A stretch of 64,000 bases of DNA. Origin: Metallyticus violacea. Its lineage: Eukaryota > Arthropoda > Insecta > Mantodea > Metallyticidae. Every line of letters begins with the position of its first letter. Position 1 is the first letter of the stretch. Location: contig CM060842.1 of NCBI GenBank assembly GCA_030762175.1, positions 62,184,501 to 62,248,500 on the forward strand, read 5' to 3'. Of the stretch, positions 46,814-57,969 are shown piece by piece. The notes under the pieces are model-generated. The model was not told where the DNA came from. It did no database searches and saw nothing but the letters and a program-made list of their open reading frames with translations. Both the position numbers and the translations under genes were made by a program.

Positions 46814-46872
46814 ATTGTTTTTTTCTGAAAGTCATAAGTCATATTAAGTTATGACTTTCAGAAAAAAACAAT
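46814..46872. repeat. Perfect 24-bp hairpin
   Basis: The arms 46814-46837 and 46849-46872 (ending TTATGACTTTCAG, then A7CAAT) are exact reverse complements with an 11-base loop. It sits just outside the right arm of the 46285-46802 inverted repeat. Confidence 0.95.
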
Positions 46873-47187
46873 GCTTTCAAAAGTAGTTCATTATCTACAT
46901 ACCTATAATTTATTCCAGACCATTATATACATGTATAATTTTACCATCTGTGTAGGATCGTATTTTCATGAGAGTCACGTAAAACAGAACACTTTTATAT
47001 ACAATATTCTTCTAATGAAATATTCTGCATTTATCATAGTCCTAGTTATATTGTGCAATGGCGGCTCTGCGTGCTTAAAACTGGGAAGTGGGTGAATTTA
47101 GCAGAAAGAAAGTGACCGTGATTATGAAAACATAGTCGGCAACTTTAGCTCAACAATTTATGGAAATGTGCACTTATATACATTTAT
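46873..47187. other. No recognisable gene
   Basis: AT-rich DNA. The 74-codon frame at 46871-47095 has no recognised domain. Confidence 0.5.
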
Positions 47188-47198
47188 TATGTTCTCTA
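47188..47198 (+). repeat. Target-site duplication, left copy
   Basis: ATGTTCTCTAA here and at 47424-47434 flanks the truncated SINE-A. Confidence 0.85.
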
Positions 47199-47423
47199 AT
47201 TCTTTAGTTTAACGCCCATTTTTTACTGCTGGATATCACAGTCGTTGGAAAGTGATGATACATGAATGGAAATGATAAACTGGGAAAGAATTTGATTTAA
47301 AGAAAGGAAATCTTTCAGGCCTAAATTTAGGAACTGAGGATAATCTAGAAAAAAACTTCAGTAAGGTAGAACGGCCCTGGCGGGAATCGAACCCCAGACC
47401 CCCCGTTCACGACTCTCACTGCG
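47199..47423 (-). mobile_element. SINE family A, 5'-truncated copy
   Basis: Minus-strand copy. The TTTAACGCCC 3' end, the body and the B-box side (GGGAATCGAACCCC on the plus strand) are present. The head stops between the B and A boxes (TTCACGACTCTCACTGCG), so the A box is missing. A perfect 11-base target duplication flanks it, which shows that truncation happened during insertion and not later. Confidence 0.9.
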
Positions 47424-47434
47424 ATGTTCTCTAA
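47424..47434 (+). repeat. Target-site duplication, right copy
   Basis: Second copy of ATGTTCTCTAA. Confidence 0.85.
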
Positions 47435-48340
47435 ATTCGCTAGATACTTTGTTCTGTCTCTTAATCCATTCTAATTCCACTGCTGCTATTAGTATCACAT
47501 TTGCATTTATCATGGAGGGAAAATAAACCTATAAATATTATTGTTTCAACATTCCGTTTCTCGCGCGGTCGAACCACTATCATCACTATACGATATTATA
47601 TCGTTTTCCTGAGAAACATGAGAGGTGTAGAGTTTTTCTTTTGAAATTAATTATTTTAAAAACATGCAATTACGATTAATTGTATTTTGGAATTATTATT
47701 TTATATGAATTCATTTTAAATTATTCATACACCTTTATTTTTTAACATTAATAAGAATACTACACTAAAATAGTAAAACTGCAGTTTATACACTAAGTCA
47801 CGGTCTTCTTTATTATCCATAAATGCCATTGTTACAATCGATATGTAGTGCCTGTATGTAACCTTTCATATCGTAATGACAGAAAAATGTCTATTTTATT
47901 ATAAATGTATACATATATAGAACCTTAAATTGAATCTCATTAAAACATTTAGCACACAGAGCAAAACCACCTTCCGTGATTGATGCCGCTGTTATGTACA
48001 CGTCTTCTTACGGTAACACTGAGGCAATTAAACGTTTAAAATGATCACTTCTGTTTGATTTTAAGATTGTTGCGTCTTCTTCCAGTGTGGTGTTCTTGGT
48101 TGCCCTGTCTTCGGTTTCGTTTAAGCCTTCTTTCTCTTGATATTGTAACGTCTGATTCAATGGTTTACAGCCCTCACATCTCTCTGGATGGCATATGCTA
48201 TCCCATTTATAGGTAGGTCTACTTCCCATATTCCTAAGATATGTCAGCGCGCCGCTTCTGACGTTTAAGGGCACGGTGTTTTCTTAGAGTTATAGTTCAT
48301 CCGCATACAAAAACAAGCCTAATGATGTTACAGCAATATT
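47435..48340. other. No firm gene; one open frame
   Basis: Mostly AT-rich. A minus-strand frame at 48008-48274 (88 codons, includes ICHPERCEGCKPLNQ) ends just before a donor-like GTAAGA, but it matches no family I know and could be chance or part of an older repeat. Confidence 0.35.
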
Positions 48341-48445
48341 AGGTTAGGGTGTTAGGGTGTTCAAAAGTAAAACTACACACTTACTGAATTTAAGTTAACA
48401 AAGAACTGCAATTTCTTTTTATATTCAAATTGTTATTCTTCTGCA

Positions 48446-49325
48446 TTAGTCTACCTGGAACTCTCTGGCACATACGCAAACACGGCTGAATGTTATTGTC
48501 CAGAGTGTGGAAGGCGTCATATCTTCAACAATTTGTGGTTTCCTTCCATACACTTCGTCTTTAACCATACTCCAAAGGAAGAAATCCATTAGGGTATAAT
48601 CAAGCGATTGTGGTTGAATTTCAATTGCTGCACGACCCCAACAATAATCTATTGAAAACGTTATCAACGTATGTCCGAACAATGTGCAGCAGCTCCATCA
48701 TGCTGAAAGTACAGTTGACCAAATACATGACGATTCCTGGTGTAATCTCTTGAAGCAGAGCCAAATACTTGTTACCATCAAGATTTCCGTTAATATAGCG
48801 CGGCCCAATTACACCACATGCCGATATTGCACCCCACAAATTTACGCCGGGTTGATTTAGTACTTGCTCCAAAACAATATAATGGTTTTCCTTGTACCAA
48901 TAAGTACAGTTATATCGTTTATATGTCCCGGCATCTTAAAGGTGGCCTCATCCGACCACACAATGTTTCGAAAGAAAATGGGGTCATGTCGATACTGGTA
49001 GAGCATAATCTCACAAAATTGTAGCCGCTGGTTCGGTCCATCATGTAACAAACCATGTGTCAGACTTTGAACTTATGCTTATGCAATATCCTTTCGATTG
49101 GCCGACGTGACATTATTGGAAATTGTGTCTTTGTTCGTCTTTTTGGACTTCCTTGGACTAGTCGTGACAGCCAGATAGAGATTGAGATCATTTTCCTCAA
49201 CCTTACGTGATGGTGGGATCTGACTCGAAATGTTCTCAGTACAGCACTTAAATTTCTTTGGTAACAGATCTTTACAGCAAATATTTCTTCTTCTTTTCTT
49301 AACATTTTCAACTGTTACTGACGAT
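48446..49325 (-). pseudogene. DUF4817-type DDE transposase, near full-length relic
   Basis: Most complete member of the lineage. Minus strand, in order: YQRNLSAVLRTFRVRSHHH (helix-turn-helix N-terminus, about 49260), RPIERILHKHKFKV, DGPNQRLQFCEIMLYQ, then NIVWSDEATFKMPGHIN (first catalytic Asp), GVNLWGAISACGVIGPRYIN, GNLDGNKYLALLQE, a decayed second-Asp region near CTFSMMELLHIVRTYV, and LDYTLMDFFLWSMVKDEVY (third-site block). Several frameshifts and loss of the QQD motif make it inactive. Possible ends are GGGTGTTCAAAAGTAAAAC near 48354 and, in reverse complement, AGAATGGCGCAAAAATAAC near 49466. They are similar but weak. Confidence 0.8.
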
Positions 49326-51639
49326 TCATTTCCTGTTTCCTGCTCTTCCCGCTGACAGCATTACGAAACTAGAAACATGCGCATACACCTAAAAACAAAC
49401 GAACGAGGAGAACGTTTTGAGCATAACATACATGTGTTAACTGTAGTTATTTTTGCGCCATTCTGTATATAACATATTGTATGTCGGTATGCCTTTGTTT
49501 CCCAAGCGAAGTCCTCATAAGTGGATAAAGACTTCGATTCGACCTTACAAATGAACGCCATTGTACCAAAATCATATACTAATTATTTGCTACATAAAAT
49601 GTGCAAAATAAAAAACCATTTCTGTTATTTTCAGAATAACTGATATTGCCAGATATACTATATTTTGTATCAAACGATCATAAAAATGCTGATTATGCAG
49701 TGCATGTGCCGGATGAACTATATAAGTTACAACAAATTACAACATTATTTTTTTCATTTAATTTGTTGTAGTTTTTAATACCAATACGCTATACACTAAA
49801 ACAACATGCACAGTTTAAATTAAATTTTAAAAATTCTGTAAATTCATTTAAGTAGTTTGTACAAAATAAATACGCGATATAATTAAAATAATTTTAATAT
49901 TATTTCATAATAACTGGTTGAAGAGGAGAGGAGCGGCCTTGGGCTAGAAGCACACCTGAAGTTAGGCTTGTAGATGTGACAAAAATTTGCGTGTTTTCCG
50001 GTGGTTTTGAGGGCCAGAGTAAATATAGTAAGACCATGGTTTCATATTGATTATATTGGTATAATTATTCCCAAAGTACATTATAAAGAAGTAGAAATTG
50101 TGTTTTCCAGTTTCCCATTATGAGTCATTCTTTCATTCCTCCTGACAGTGCTTTTAGAAGGACTGAAAAGGAGATAAATGGCGAGAAATCATCACAAATT
50201 TAAAGGACTACAGATTGAGGCACAGTGCATACACTTGGAATTGATTGTCCTGCACATGATTGGAAAAAAGGCGTTCAGTTGACTTTCAAAATGGCAGGTT
50301 CATAGCACTTAAACTTCAATCTTGCAAAAGAATTATTTATAAAGAAAAACCGATGTTTCTTTTGTGGGGAAAGTAGAATAATAGAAGCATCCTAACTGAA
50401 TATAGGGGCAATAACTAAGAAATTAAAGCACTATAATATAAAAAAATTGCACCTAATATTACGATGAAACAGGAAAATCTAAATTATATTCACATTTGTT
50501 GAAAACCAATATGGGAAGGAATGGAAAAATAACGAAGGCCTTTGGTATTACAGGTGCGGTATGGATGAAGAAAGCAATGAAGAAAACACATTAAAATCCT
50601 TATTTGTGAGTTTGAAGAAGAAGATTTGAGAGTTGAAATATTTAAAGAAACTTAGTTGGTTGTTTTTTTACCTCATATACCTTTCTTTTTTTGTAAAATG
50701 GATACATATGTTGTGTGAATAAAAACTTAATTATCAATAAATTAAAATATATAAAAATAATGCCCTAATGTTGTGCAAAACTTTAATTTAACCAAGAAGT
50801 TAAATTGTAAGATTGTTGGATTCGCAGTTAATAAGAGAAGAATATCCTGAACTTAGCGGAAATCGAAAATAAAAAATATGGGGAAAATAAAAATGTTATA
50901 TTAATTCTTCATAAGCAAAACGTTCGTTCCAAAATACGATTTACATTAAAGGTGCTTCAAAATATTGAATCTTAATATTTTAATTACTAAATATTGGGAA
51001 ATTTAAATTTATTATTTTCAATGGGAATTTAATATTTAAGCTCTTCGATTAATTTGTCATCATAACCATAAAAGTTCCCAAATTCAAGTATTAAGGAAAT
51101 TTTAACTGTTTCCTACTTAATAGCTAAAAAAAATTGCAAATGTCAGCTCTTGGAAACAGACATCTCAAATAATATTCATTTTATAATTTTCAGGAATTGT
51201 TTTTGTGCTTGTCGGTTTCCTGTCAAAGAATTGGGACATTGTAGTAGTGTAATTTAATCATTATTAAAGAACAGTGCCACCGGAATGGCCCCAAAATAAA
51301 AGATGGCTGCCTGCACCTGCCCAAGCAATGAGTTGTTGATCTTGGTTACAGTTTAAGCTACCATGATCAGCCGTTGTGTTAGCGAGCCAACAGAACCTGA
51401 CATCTACTGGCTATGTGTGATACTGCTTGGCCATCGAAAACAAGAGCACGCTTGTGTGAGGTTATAATGCGCTAACCAATGTTACATTTGGCTAAAGAAT
51501 TTTTTGTTCGTCTGTCTCTCTTTTAAATTTTATACTACACTCGCTCTACGCGCCGTGTGTTGCCCAGCTAACCACATGGCTGTAGTGGCTCTTTTTTAAA
51601 TGCAAAGCAAAAAAGGGGAGTCAATGGCGTCATACGGAC
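49326..51639. other. No recognisable gene
   Basis: AT-rich for most of its length. From about 51280 it becomes more balanced, with AAAGATGGCTGCCTGCACC near 51299, which contains an AAGATGGC motif often seen near transcription starts. No coding family was found. Confidence 0.45.
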
Positions 51640-51889
51640 GAAACACGTTGTTTTAGCCGGTTTTGTGAAGGGCAACAGCAGTGTGCTTGCCACAGGTGGG
51701 TGGCTCCGGCTGCCAGTGTGTTTGTCCGTGCGGTTCAGCGTCCTCCTATTGTCGATTAACAACGCGTCGTGAGTGTTTGTGTAGTGCCTGTTTGTGTCAA
51801 GTGTTAAAATCTAGTGAGTGTTTAGTTTGTGCTTGTTGGTTTTCTTTTGGAGCGCCGCAGAAGTTGACACACTCGAAACAGCTGATTGG
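51640..51889 (+). promoter_or_regulatory. Possible promoter and non-coding first exon
   Basis: A GC- and GT-rich block in AT-rich surroundings, with repeated GTGAGTGTTTGTG and GTGTCAAGTG-type runs typical of arthropod 5' leaders. It ends in a consensus donor (GATTGG|GTAAGT, GT at 51890). The ORFs across it on both strands look like artefacts of composition. No TATA box and no downstream exon were recognised. A GC-rich old repeat could give the same picture. Confidence 0.35.
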
Positions 51890-53409
51890 GTAAGTGGTTG
51901 GTTGTTTATTTTACGGGAGATAGCGGTTATGTCATTTGTAGCAGAAGGCTCTAATTTTAAATTTCTGAAAGAAAAGATGCTGTACCAAAACACAGAATTG
52001 CTGTGTATAGTTCAAGGAAACGTTCAGTATATAGTAGCAATAAGGAAAAGATTTTTATTAACTTAGTGAATGTGATACGCTTTTAGCAGAATGCATTATT
52101 TAATTGAACTTCGTGTATTGTTATTGATTACGGCAACAATATCAATTAGGAAATTTGACCCGCGTAAGTACCCTTGTCGTATATTTGAATTCATGGAACG
52201 TGAACAAATTGCAATGTACCTCCCGAATTGATTCAGCAAATTACACGAATTAAAATGCAGATGAATCTAATAAATATACATTCCTGAGTAATGATTTGTT
52301 GTTTAAATTAAGTAGAAATCACTTTATCGGCTATTTTTATGTCCATATTGTCAACATGACCTCAAAGTATGTCATACATTCCTCTGAACTGCAAATGCTC
52401 TTACAGGTGCGTGTATTTCGAAATGCAAGATATATTCATTCTAATCTCGAAGTTATTGCGTAGTACTTAGGTGTGTTTGCAGTTTCTGACATACTAGAAT
52501 TTCGTAAGGTATGCTTATTTTATATAAGGCAGGTGCATTTGTTTATTCATTTAGCGCGAAACTGGCATAACTTGGCATGCCGTTAAGCTCTAGGACATAT
52601 TATGGAGGTCTGTTTTATCACACAAGTACTGGCCACTAAAAGATAACCAGGATAGTGACAGGGGCAGGAAACCATGGAAAACAGTCAGACATTGTTTGAA
52701 GTCACGGCAAAAACATCACGTAGTGAATGTAAATAATCTCATACACCTTCACTTAGGCGAATGAACGAAGAAGCCATTAAAAGGAGCATGTTTCGAAAAG
52801 AGCAGTTGTTTATTATTGGATTTGTAGCAGTGCTAGGTGTGTAAACATTGTCGTTGTAAAACATTGTTCAGGTCAATGTCTCGTGCTAATTATTCGGATC
52901 AATACCCGAAAACCGAAAATAGTTCGGGCTTTGTGGGCATAGAAAGGACATTTTGTGTGGCAGTAAATATAGATACATATTTATCAAAATTGGGTAGGTA
53001 TGTTTAAGTATGAGAAACAATTGCATTGATTTAAGATGAGATCAGAGACCCTATATTACTAAGAAGTTATTCATTTTATGTATCTTTTTCTCAGGAAGTA
53101 TTACTAATAGCTCAGTTAAACTTATACTGCTTATTTTTCATTACATTATAAGTTTTGAGCTCTAGTTTAGAGAATATACTTTATAAAAATGAGTTATTTT
53201 TGTAACACCCTTTTTTATAAAAATAAATTATATTAATATTAATGTATAAACTTTTTCTTATGCAAATGACCTGGAACTAGAGCTCATCAATGAATGTAAT
53301 AATGTAGATCAGCTGTAAAAAATTTATGCTTTTATCTTCATTAGTTGTTAAAAAAAATGTACATGAGCTGTGAATTTTTCACTTACAACTAAAATGGAAT
53401 TAAATCTAA
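51890..53409. other. No recognisable gene
   Basis: AT-rich DNA, intron-like if the preceding first exon is real. Nothing recognised. Confidence 0.5.
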
Positions 53410-53758
53410 TACAACTAATTGTCACCATTTCTTGCACCTGCATCTTCACACAAAGTAATATTATCACCTCACATATTACAGGAGACAGTTTCACTCAACA
53501 CTGTAATTAAAATATTCAAGTCAATCACTTTATTAATATTTCCTTTGTCTTCAATATCTTTCATATGATTACTAGATATCTTTTTCTTGGATGCACTAGG
53601 GGGAGTGTAAGTAACTGGTTCATCATTCACTGAATTATTCTCTTCAGAAATAGACCTATTACTTTTATTATTACTACTACCATGCTTTGCTGATAGGTTT
53701 TGTAATACCTATTTCCTTTGTTTTTAAATTTTTTATAAACGCTGGAGGACCTAGGCAT
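53410..53758 (-). pseudogene. Mutator-like N-terminal domain relic
   Basis: Minus strand from ATG at 53758: MPRSSSVYKKFKNKGNRYY (basic N-terminus), then after a frameshift SISEENNSVNDEPVTYTPP, SASKKKISSN and VIDLNILITVLSETVSCNM, a TGA where a Cys codon would stand, and GDNITLCEDAGARNG. The layout (short basic start, Ser/Asn-rich linker, 'I(D/N).NIL...L....C..CG..I.L.E....G') is what I recall for arthropod proteins linked to Mutator-like transposases. The superfamily name is an inference. The catalytic part is absent. Confidence 0.45.
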
Positions 53759-54228
53759 GATATTAGGTATATTTAGCAAGGAAAACTTGGATATATATAG
53801 CCTGTAAAACTAAAAATTATCACAAAACTTTGCATTTGCTTAAAAAATTAAACACACAAGCAGCCATCATGTTATTGACATTTGAGATAGTAATTTATCT
53901 ACAAAATGCATCAAACCTCAGCCCTATATAATAAATGGTTTCAGAGATATTTTAATTTTTCCGCAATAGTTTGGGGTATTAAACAAAGTAGTTTGACACA
54001 TAAATCACATTATGGAATTAATAATACTTACAGTTGGAACTTTTCAATACATTATATATTCAAAAAGCAGAAAAATTCAAATAATTATTTGAATTATTTG
54101 AATTATTAATAATTATTTGAAACAAAAAACTAAAATTTGCTTTTTTTCCCATAAAAGTTTGACCTCTGGTCTCACCATTATTATGATCAGGAGGTCAAAA
54201 ACTTTCAGAATAAGCAGTATTTACTTAC

Positions 54229-54345
54229 CAGCTCTTCAAGCACGCAGCTACTCATTGAAACTTCCTCTGTTGTATGTTTATTGCACTGTGTTTGGGGCAC
54301 TTGCTCCACCAGTTCATCCCATTTGTCCTGCTGATTTTTGAAGAC
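54229..54345 (-). CDS. Possible coding exon next to (AT)n, unknown
   Basis: The minus-strand frame reads RIVFKNQQDKWDELVEQV, PQTQCNKHTTEEVS and MSSCVLEEL up to a consensus donor (GAGCTG|GTAAGT, GT at 54228-54227). The upstream border is unclear because an (AT)n microsatellite (54354-54397) adjoins it; CTTCAAAAATCAG and TTTTCAAGCAG are possible acceptors. No family recognised. Confidence 0.25.
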
Positions 54346-54351
54346 GATGCG

Positions 54352-54353
<2 letters not shown>

Positions 54354-54397
<44 letters not shown>
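54354..54397. repeat. (AT)n microsatellite
   Basis: About 22 AT units, giving Tyr-Ile repeat frames on both strands. Confidence 0.97.
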
Positions 54398-54398
<1 letters not shown>

Positions 54399-55419
54399 GC
54401 ACAACTGCTTGAAAATAATGTGTTCAAACATGTTTAAAAGAAATGTTGGAAGCACATGATATACCTGATAACTAGAGGTGGGATTTCTTTAATTAATTTT
54501 TCCCTTCCTCGAACATGGAATATTGTTACTGCAGCGAGAGGAAGAAGTAGTGGATCATGCAACATGGTAGGGAATAAGCTTGCAACGCAAAAATTAAGTG
54601 AGGAATATGTTTAAAGTATAGACACTTCATACCTTTTATAAAACTATTTTGCCAAATCCTATATACCGAAAGCTGATATGCTGTCAAAAACGTATGTATA
54701 TCCTTCCACACGTATACTTTTATTAGTCCTACAGCATTAGTACAACAGTTTAATGCACAATTAAAATTATCACTTCTTGGAAATCCTCTTACAGTTTGAT
54801 CGTTTTATTGATTAATAATGCAAATAGAGCCTGAATTGAAGGGATATTTTATGATCTATGTACAAATGAGGAAATATACGACATTTGTGCTAAGGTCACC
54901 AACAGCGTGGATGTGTTCATTTCATTGTTGTTGCAAATATTTTATTAAATGTTATAGTATTACCTGCATAATAAATGCAAAAAATAATTATACAATTAGT
55001 AGAGAGTAGAAATAACGCAAGCATAAAACATAATTAATATATTTATAATGTATTTAAATTAGGTTATGTATACATATATGCGTTGTTAGGCCATTTATTT
55101 ACAATATATTGAGTATGCATTCCATTGCGCTCACTGTATAAATACAAGTAGTATTTTGTAACATAGCGGAACTCTTTGTTATACTTTCTAAACAACCAAC
55201 TAGCCGTCTCAATTCTTCGTTTGCTGCAGCAGCAATAGAAGTGTTCATCAAACCTAAGAGTAAACAATCAGACTGTAATAACTTCGTGGCCTGCCCATTT
55301 TATAACTCTAGATGCTTCACATTGAGTAGTCTTCAACGGTGAGGAAATGAGTGATTGTTAATGTTCACCTACTGACATTTTCCTGTTGCATTTTATATTG
55401 TTATTAAGTTATTGTTATC
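54398..55419. other. No recognisable gene
   Basis: AT-rich, no recognised feature. Confidence 0.5.
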
Positions 55420-55830
55420 GAGCCAGGTGGCTTAGGCGTTAAAGCTTTAGACTTGCATTCGGGAGGTTCCGGGTTCAAATTCCATATTGTCAACTGTCCT
55501 CACCTAAGGTTTGTTTGCTTGTTTTCCGTGTTTATGCTATGAAGTGCCAGGTGGGGTGACGGTTATGCTTGGCGCTTTGTGAAGGTTTCTACCCCTGTGT
55601 CTTCCGAGGGCTGTGCCTTCTTGGAGAGGGAGGTGTCCACCGGCGTCGAGGTGTTCTATCTGGAAACATGTTAGGTACCCCTTAAACGTCCGCGATCACC
55701 ATCCATATATCCTGGCCGCCCAGTGCCCCCCTTACTTTCCCGGAGTTACCTCCCACTGTGCGCAAATGTACAAATGACAGTCGTGAACAAGGCTCAAGTA
55801 CCGAAGTACCTTCGCCCCAAATAATCCAAA
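55420..55830 (+). mobile_element. SINE family C
   Basis: tRNA-like head GAGCCAGGTGGCTTAGGCG (A box) and GGTTCCGGGTTCAAATTCC (B box), then a long GC-rich body of about 400 bases. It shares with the split copy at 5398/6169 the blocks GGAAACATGTTAGG, TCCTGGCCGCCCAGTG, GAACAAGGCTCAAGTACC and TTCGCCCCAAAT. The 3' border is approximate, and no target duplication was identified. The long, GC-rich body separates it from families A and B. Confidence 0.75.
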
Positions 55831-57965
55831 CCACTCCATTAATTGTTGGGTTCGTAGTTACCGTAAATATCGCGCACCATTTTTTTTTTTTTTCGTTTCT
55901 AGTTTGGTTAATCGTTTTTGTTTTTGTTATCTCACATAAGTCTATACGATTATTTTTTAATTTGTTATAATTAGTCTATTCGCCAAAAGATGTTTTTTTT
56001 TTTTCTTGCCATTTAAGGTGTTGCATTTTACTATACTTACCCGAATCTGCCACTGCTCGTTGAATGTGCTCGCTTTTTAAAGCTAACCTAACGTGTATTG
56101 CAAAAAGTTCATTTAATCTCACAGAATTTACCTTCCAAATGTAATAATTGAAACTATGTAACTTCGACAACGTTTATGAAAATCAAAATTGAAGACAAAG
56201 CATTTTTAGAACAAAAATACAAAATGTCATACTTTTGCAAAATGGACTAAGCCTAAACCAATAAGAAAACAAAAGAAACTTACGTAATAGGCGACATCGT
56301 ATCACCTAACTTACTATCGCGAATGACACGACTGCGATGGCGAAAGTGCGGAAGCATTGCATTATAGGTATAATTAGATATAAAATTTACCCCCACTATG
56401 TAAGGTTAAGCTAAGATATCCACTATCCTTAAGCGAAATTACGGGTTATGTCTCATGGTTGGGTGCTGATAGACGTGTATTTGGAGTAGTGCTTTGTCCT
56501 TCGTTCCTAGGTTCGTCAAGAATTCGAAAATTGCTATTGGTTTTCTTTAATTGCAAGTTTAAAGTTCATGCTCTTTGTAAGGTTCCATGAATCTTGATAT
56601 TGCGTCTGAGTTAATAACTTTCTTTTGATTCTTAATGGTTTTTAAATCTTCTTGACCGCTCTTGTACTTAAATGTAATTAATTCGTCCTAAAGATATTAA
56701 AGGGAGAAGCAGTGTATTGCATTCTGTTAAGGAAGAACGGTGCTTTGTTATTATATGTATTAATACGTAAACATGACATATCTCCCTTTTAATCGCATTT
56801 TATGACCATAAAGTCCCGTTATAGCTGCATTAATCAAGAGAAACTGAGTGGTAGTTCCAGATTTTAGATGTTAGAACAATTTGACAAAGTTGGGATAACG
56901 TTTATTATTTTGATTCGTGTAGAGCAGAAGAACGTACGATATGATATACAATGTCTATAGTTCTGGTTTCATCTAACAGTATGCGGAAGTAAACATAAGC
57001 GCTGATATCACATTCTTATCCCACTCCCCTCATCATAGGTTGCAAAAACTTTTCAGCTGGGACGGAAACAGAATGTACAGGCTCGTCTGTCAGATACTGG
57101 CAATATCGCTGTAATTCAGGGTGAGGTTATTTGAAATTACGTAAACAAATAGGAAGAAGACTGTGGAGGAATAGAAACAAATGTCATATTTCGTGTTTAA
57201 CATAGTTTGTAAAAACTGTTGCCCCGGATTATGAAATATTTGATTGATTGTTGAAATCAACGGGAATGCCGAAAACCTCCGTTCTTGTGCTGCTTAGTTC
57301 TGAAAATGTGGCTGCCCAGCAAGTTAACACCTGTTTCCATTAACTGTGTGTATACGCCTTTAGTGACGTCATAAATCTGGACCACCAGTGATGAACCTGT
57401 AGGCTTAAAAGATCAGTTATATATATTGCATATTTCTAAATTGAAATACTTTTAAAATGTTAAGAGAACGAAATTGTGTTTAATTTATATCAATGAGAAG
57501 CCATGCCATCTTAGAAGTGAAGGGGTGATAATCCATAACCACAAAATGTATATTTTTTAGCATAGTATTTATAAAGTTAGAAAATATTCACAAATACACA
57601 TACTTTTTTTTTAGTTTTCAAACAAAGGTAATATCTGTCTTCCTTGCCTCAATATATTTGTGCATAGAAATATTTTGTCACTGGTAACATAACATTGGGC
57701 TTTGGATGGTTTCATATTAAAACAAGTGAACGTTTACAAATTCCGAACATCTACAAATAACATTATTCACAAGTTAACATTTCAAACTGTGATACCTCAA
57801 ACAATTTAATCAAACTGTCATCTCTGTGTCAGATTTTTCATTTACTTTGTTTCTTTCTTTCGCACAGACTCTTGAGGTACCCTTTGAGATATATGGAATA
57901 TATTGGATTATTGATAATATCTTGGAATATTTGAATGGGGTTTTAATTATTTGCTAGATAATTGA
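55831..57965. other. No recognisable gene
   Basis: AT-rich with a few balanced patches. T runs at about 55882 and 55993. The ORFs at 55758-56170 carry no recognised domain. Confidence 0.5.
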
Positions 57966-57969
57966 AGTG

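Noticed and set aside
48339..48360. Insect telomere-like TTAGG repeats
   Set aside because: Only a few irregular TTAGGG/TTAGGT units occur; more likely part of a transposon end or chance.
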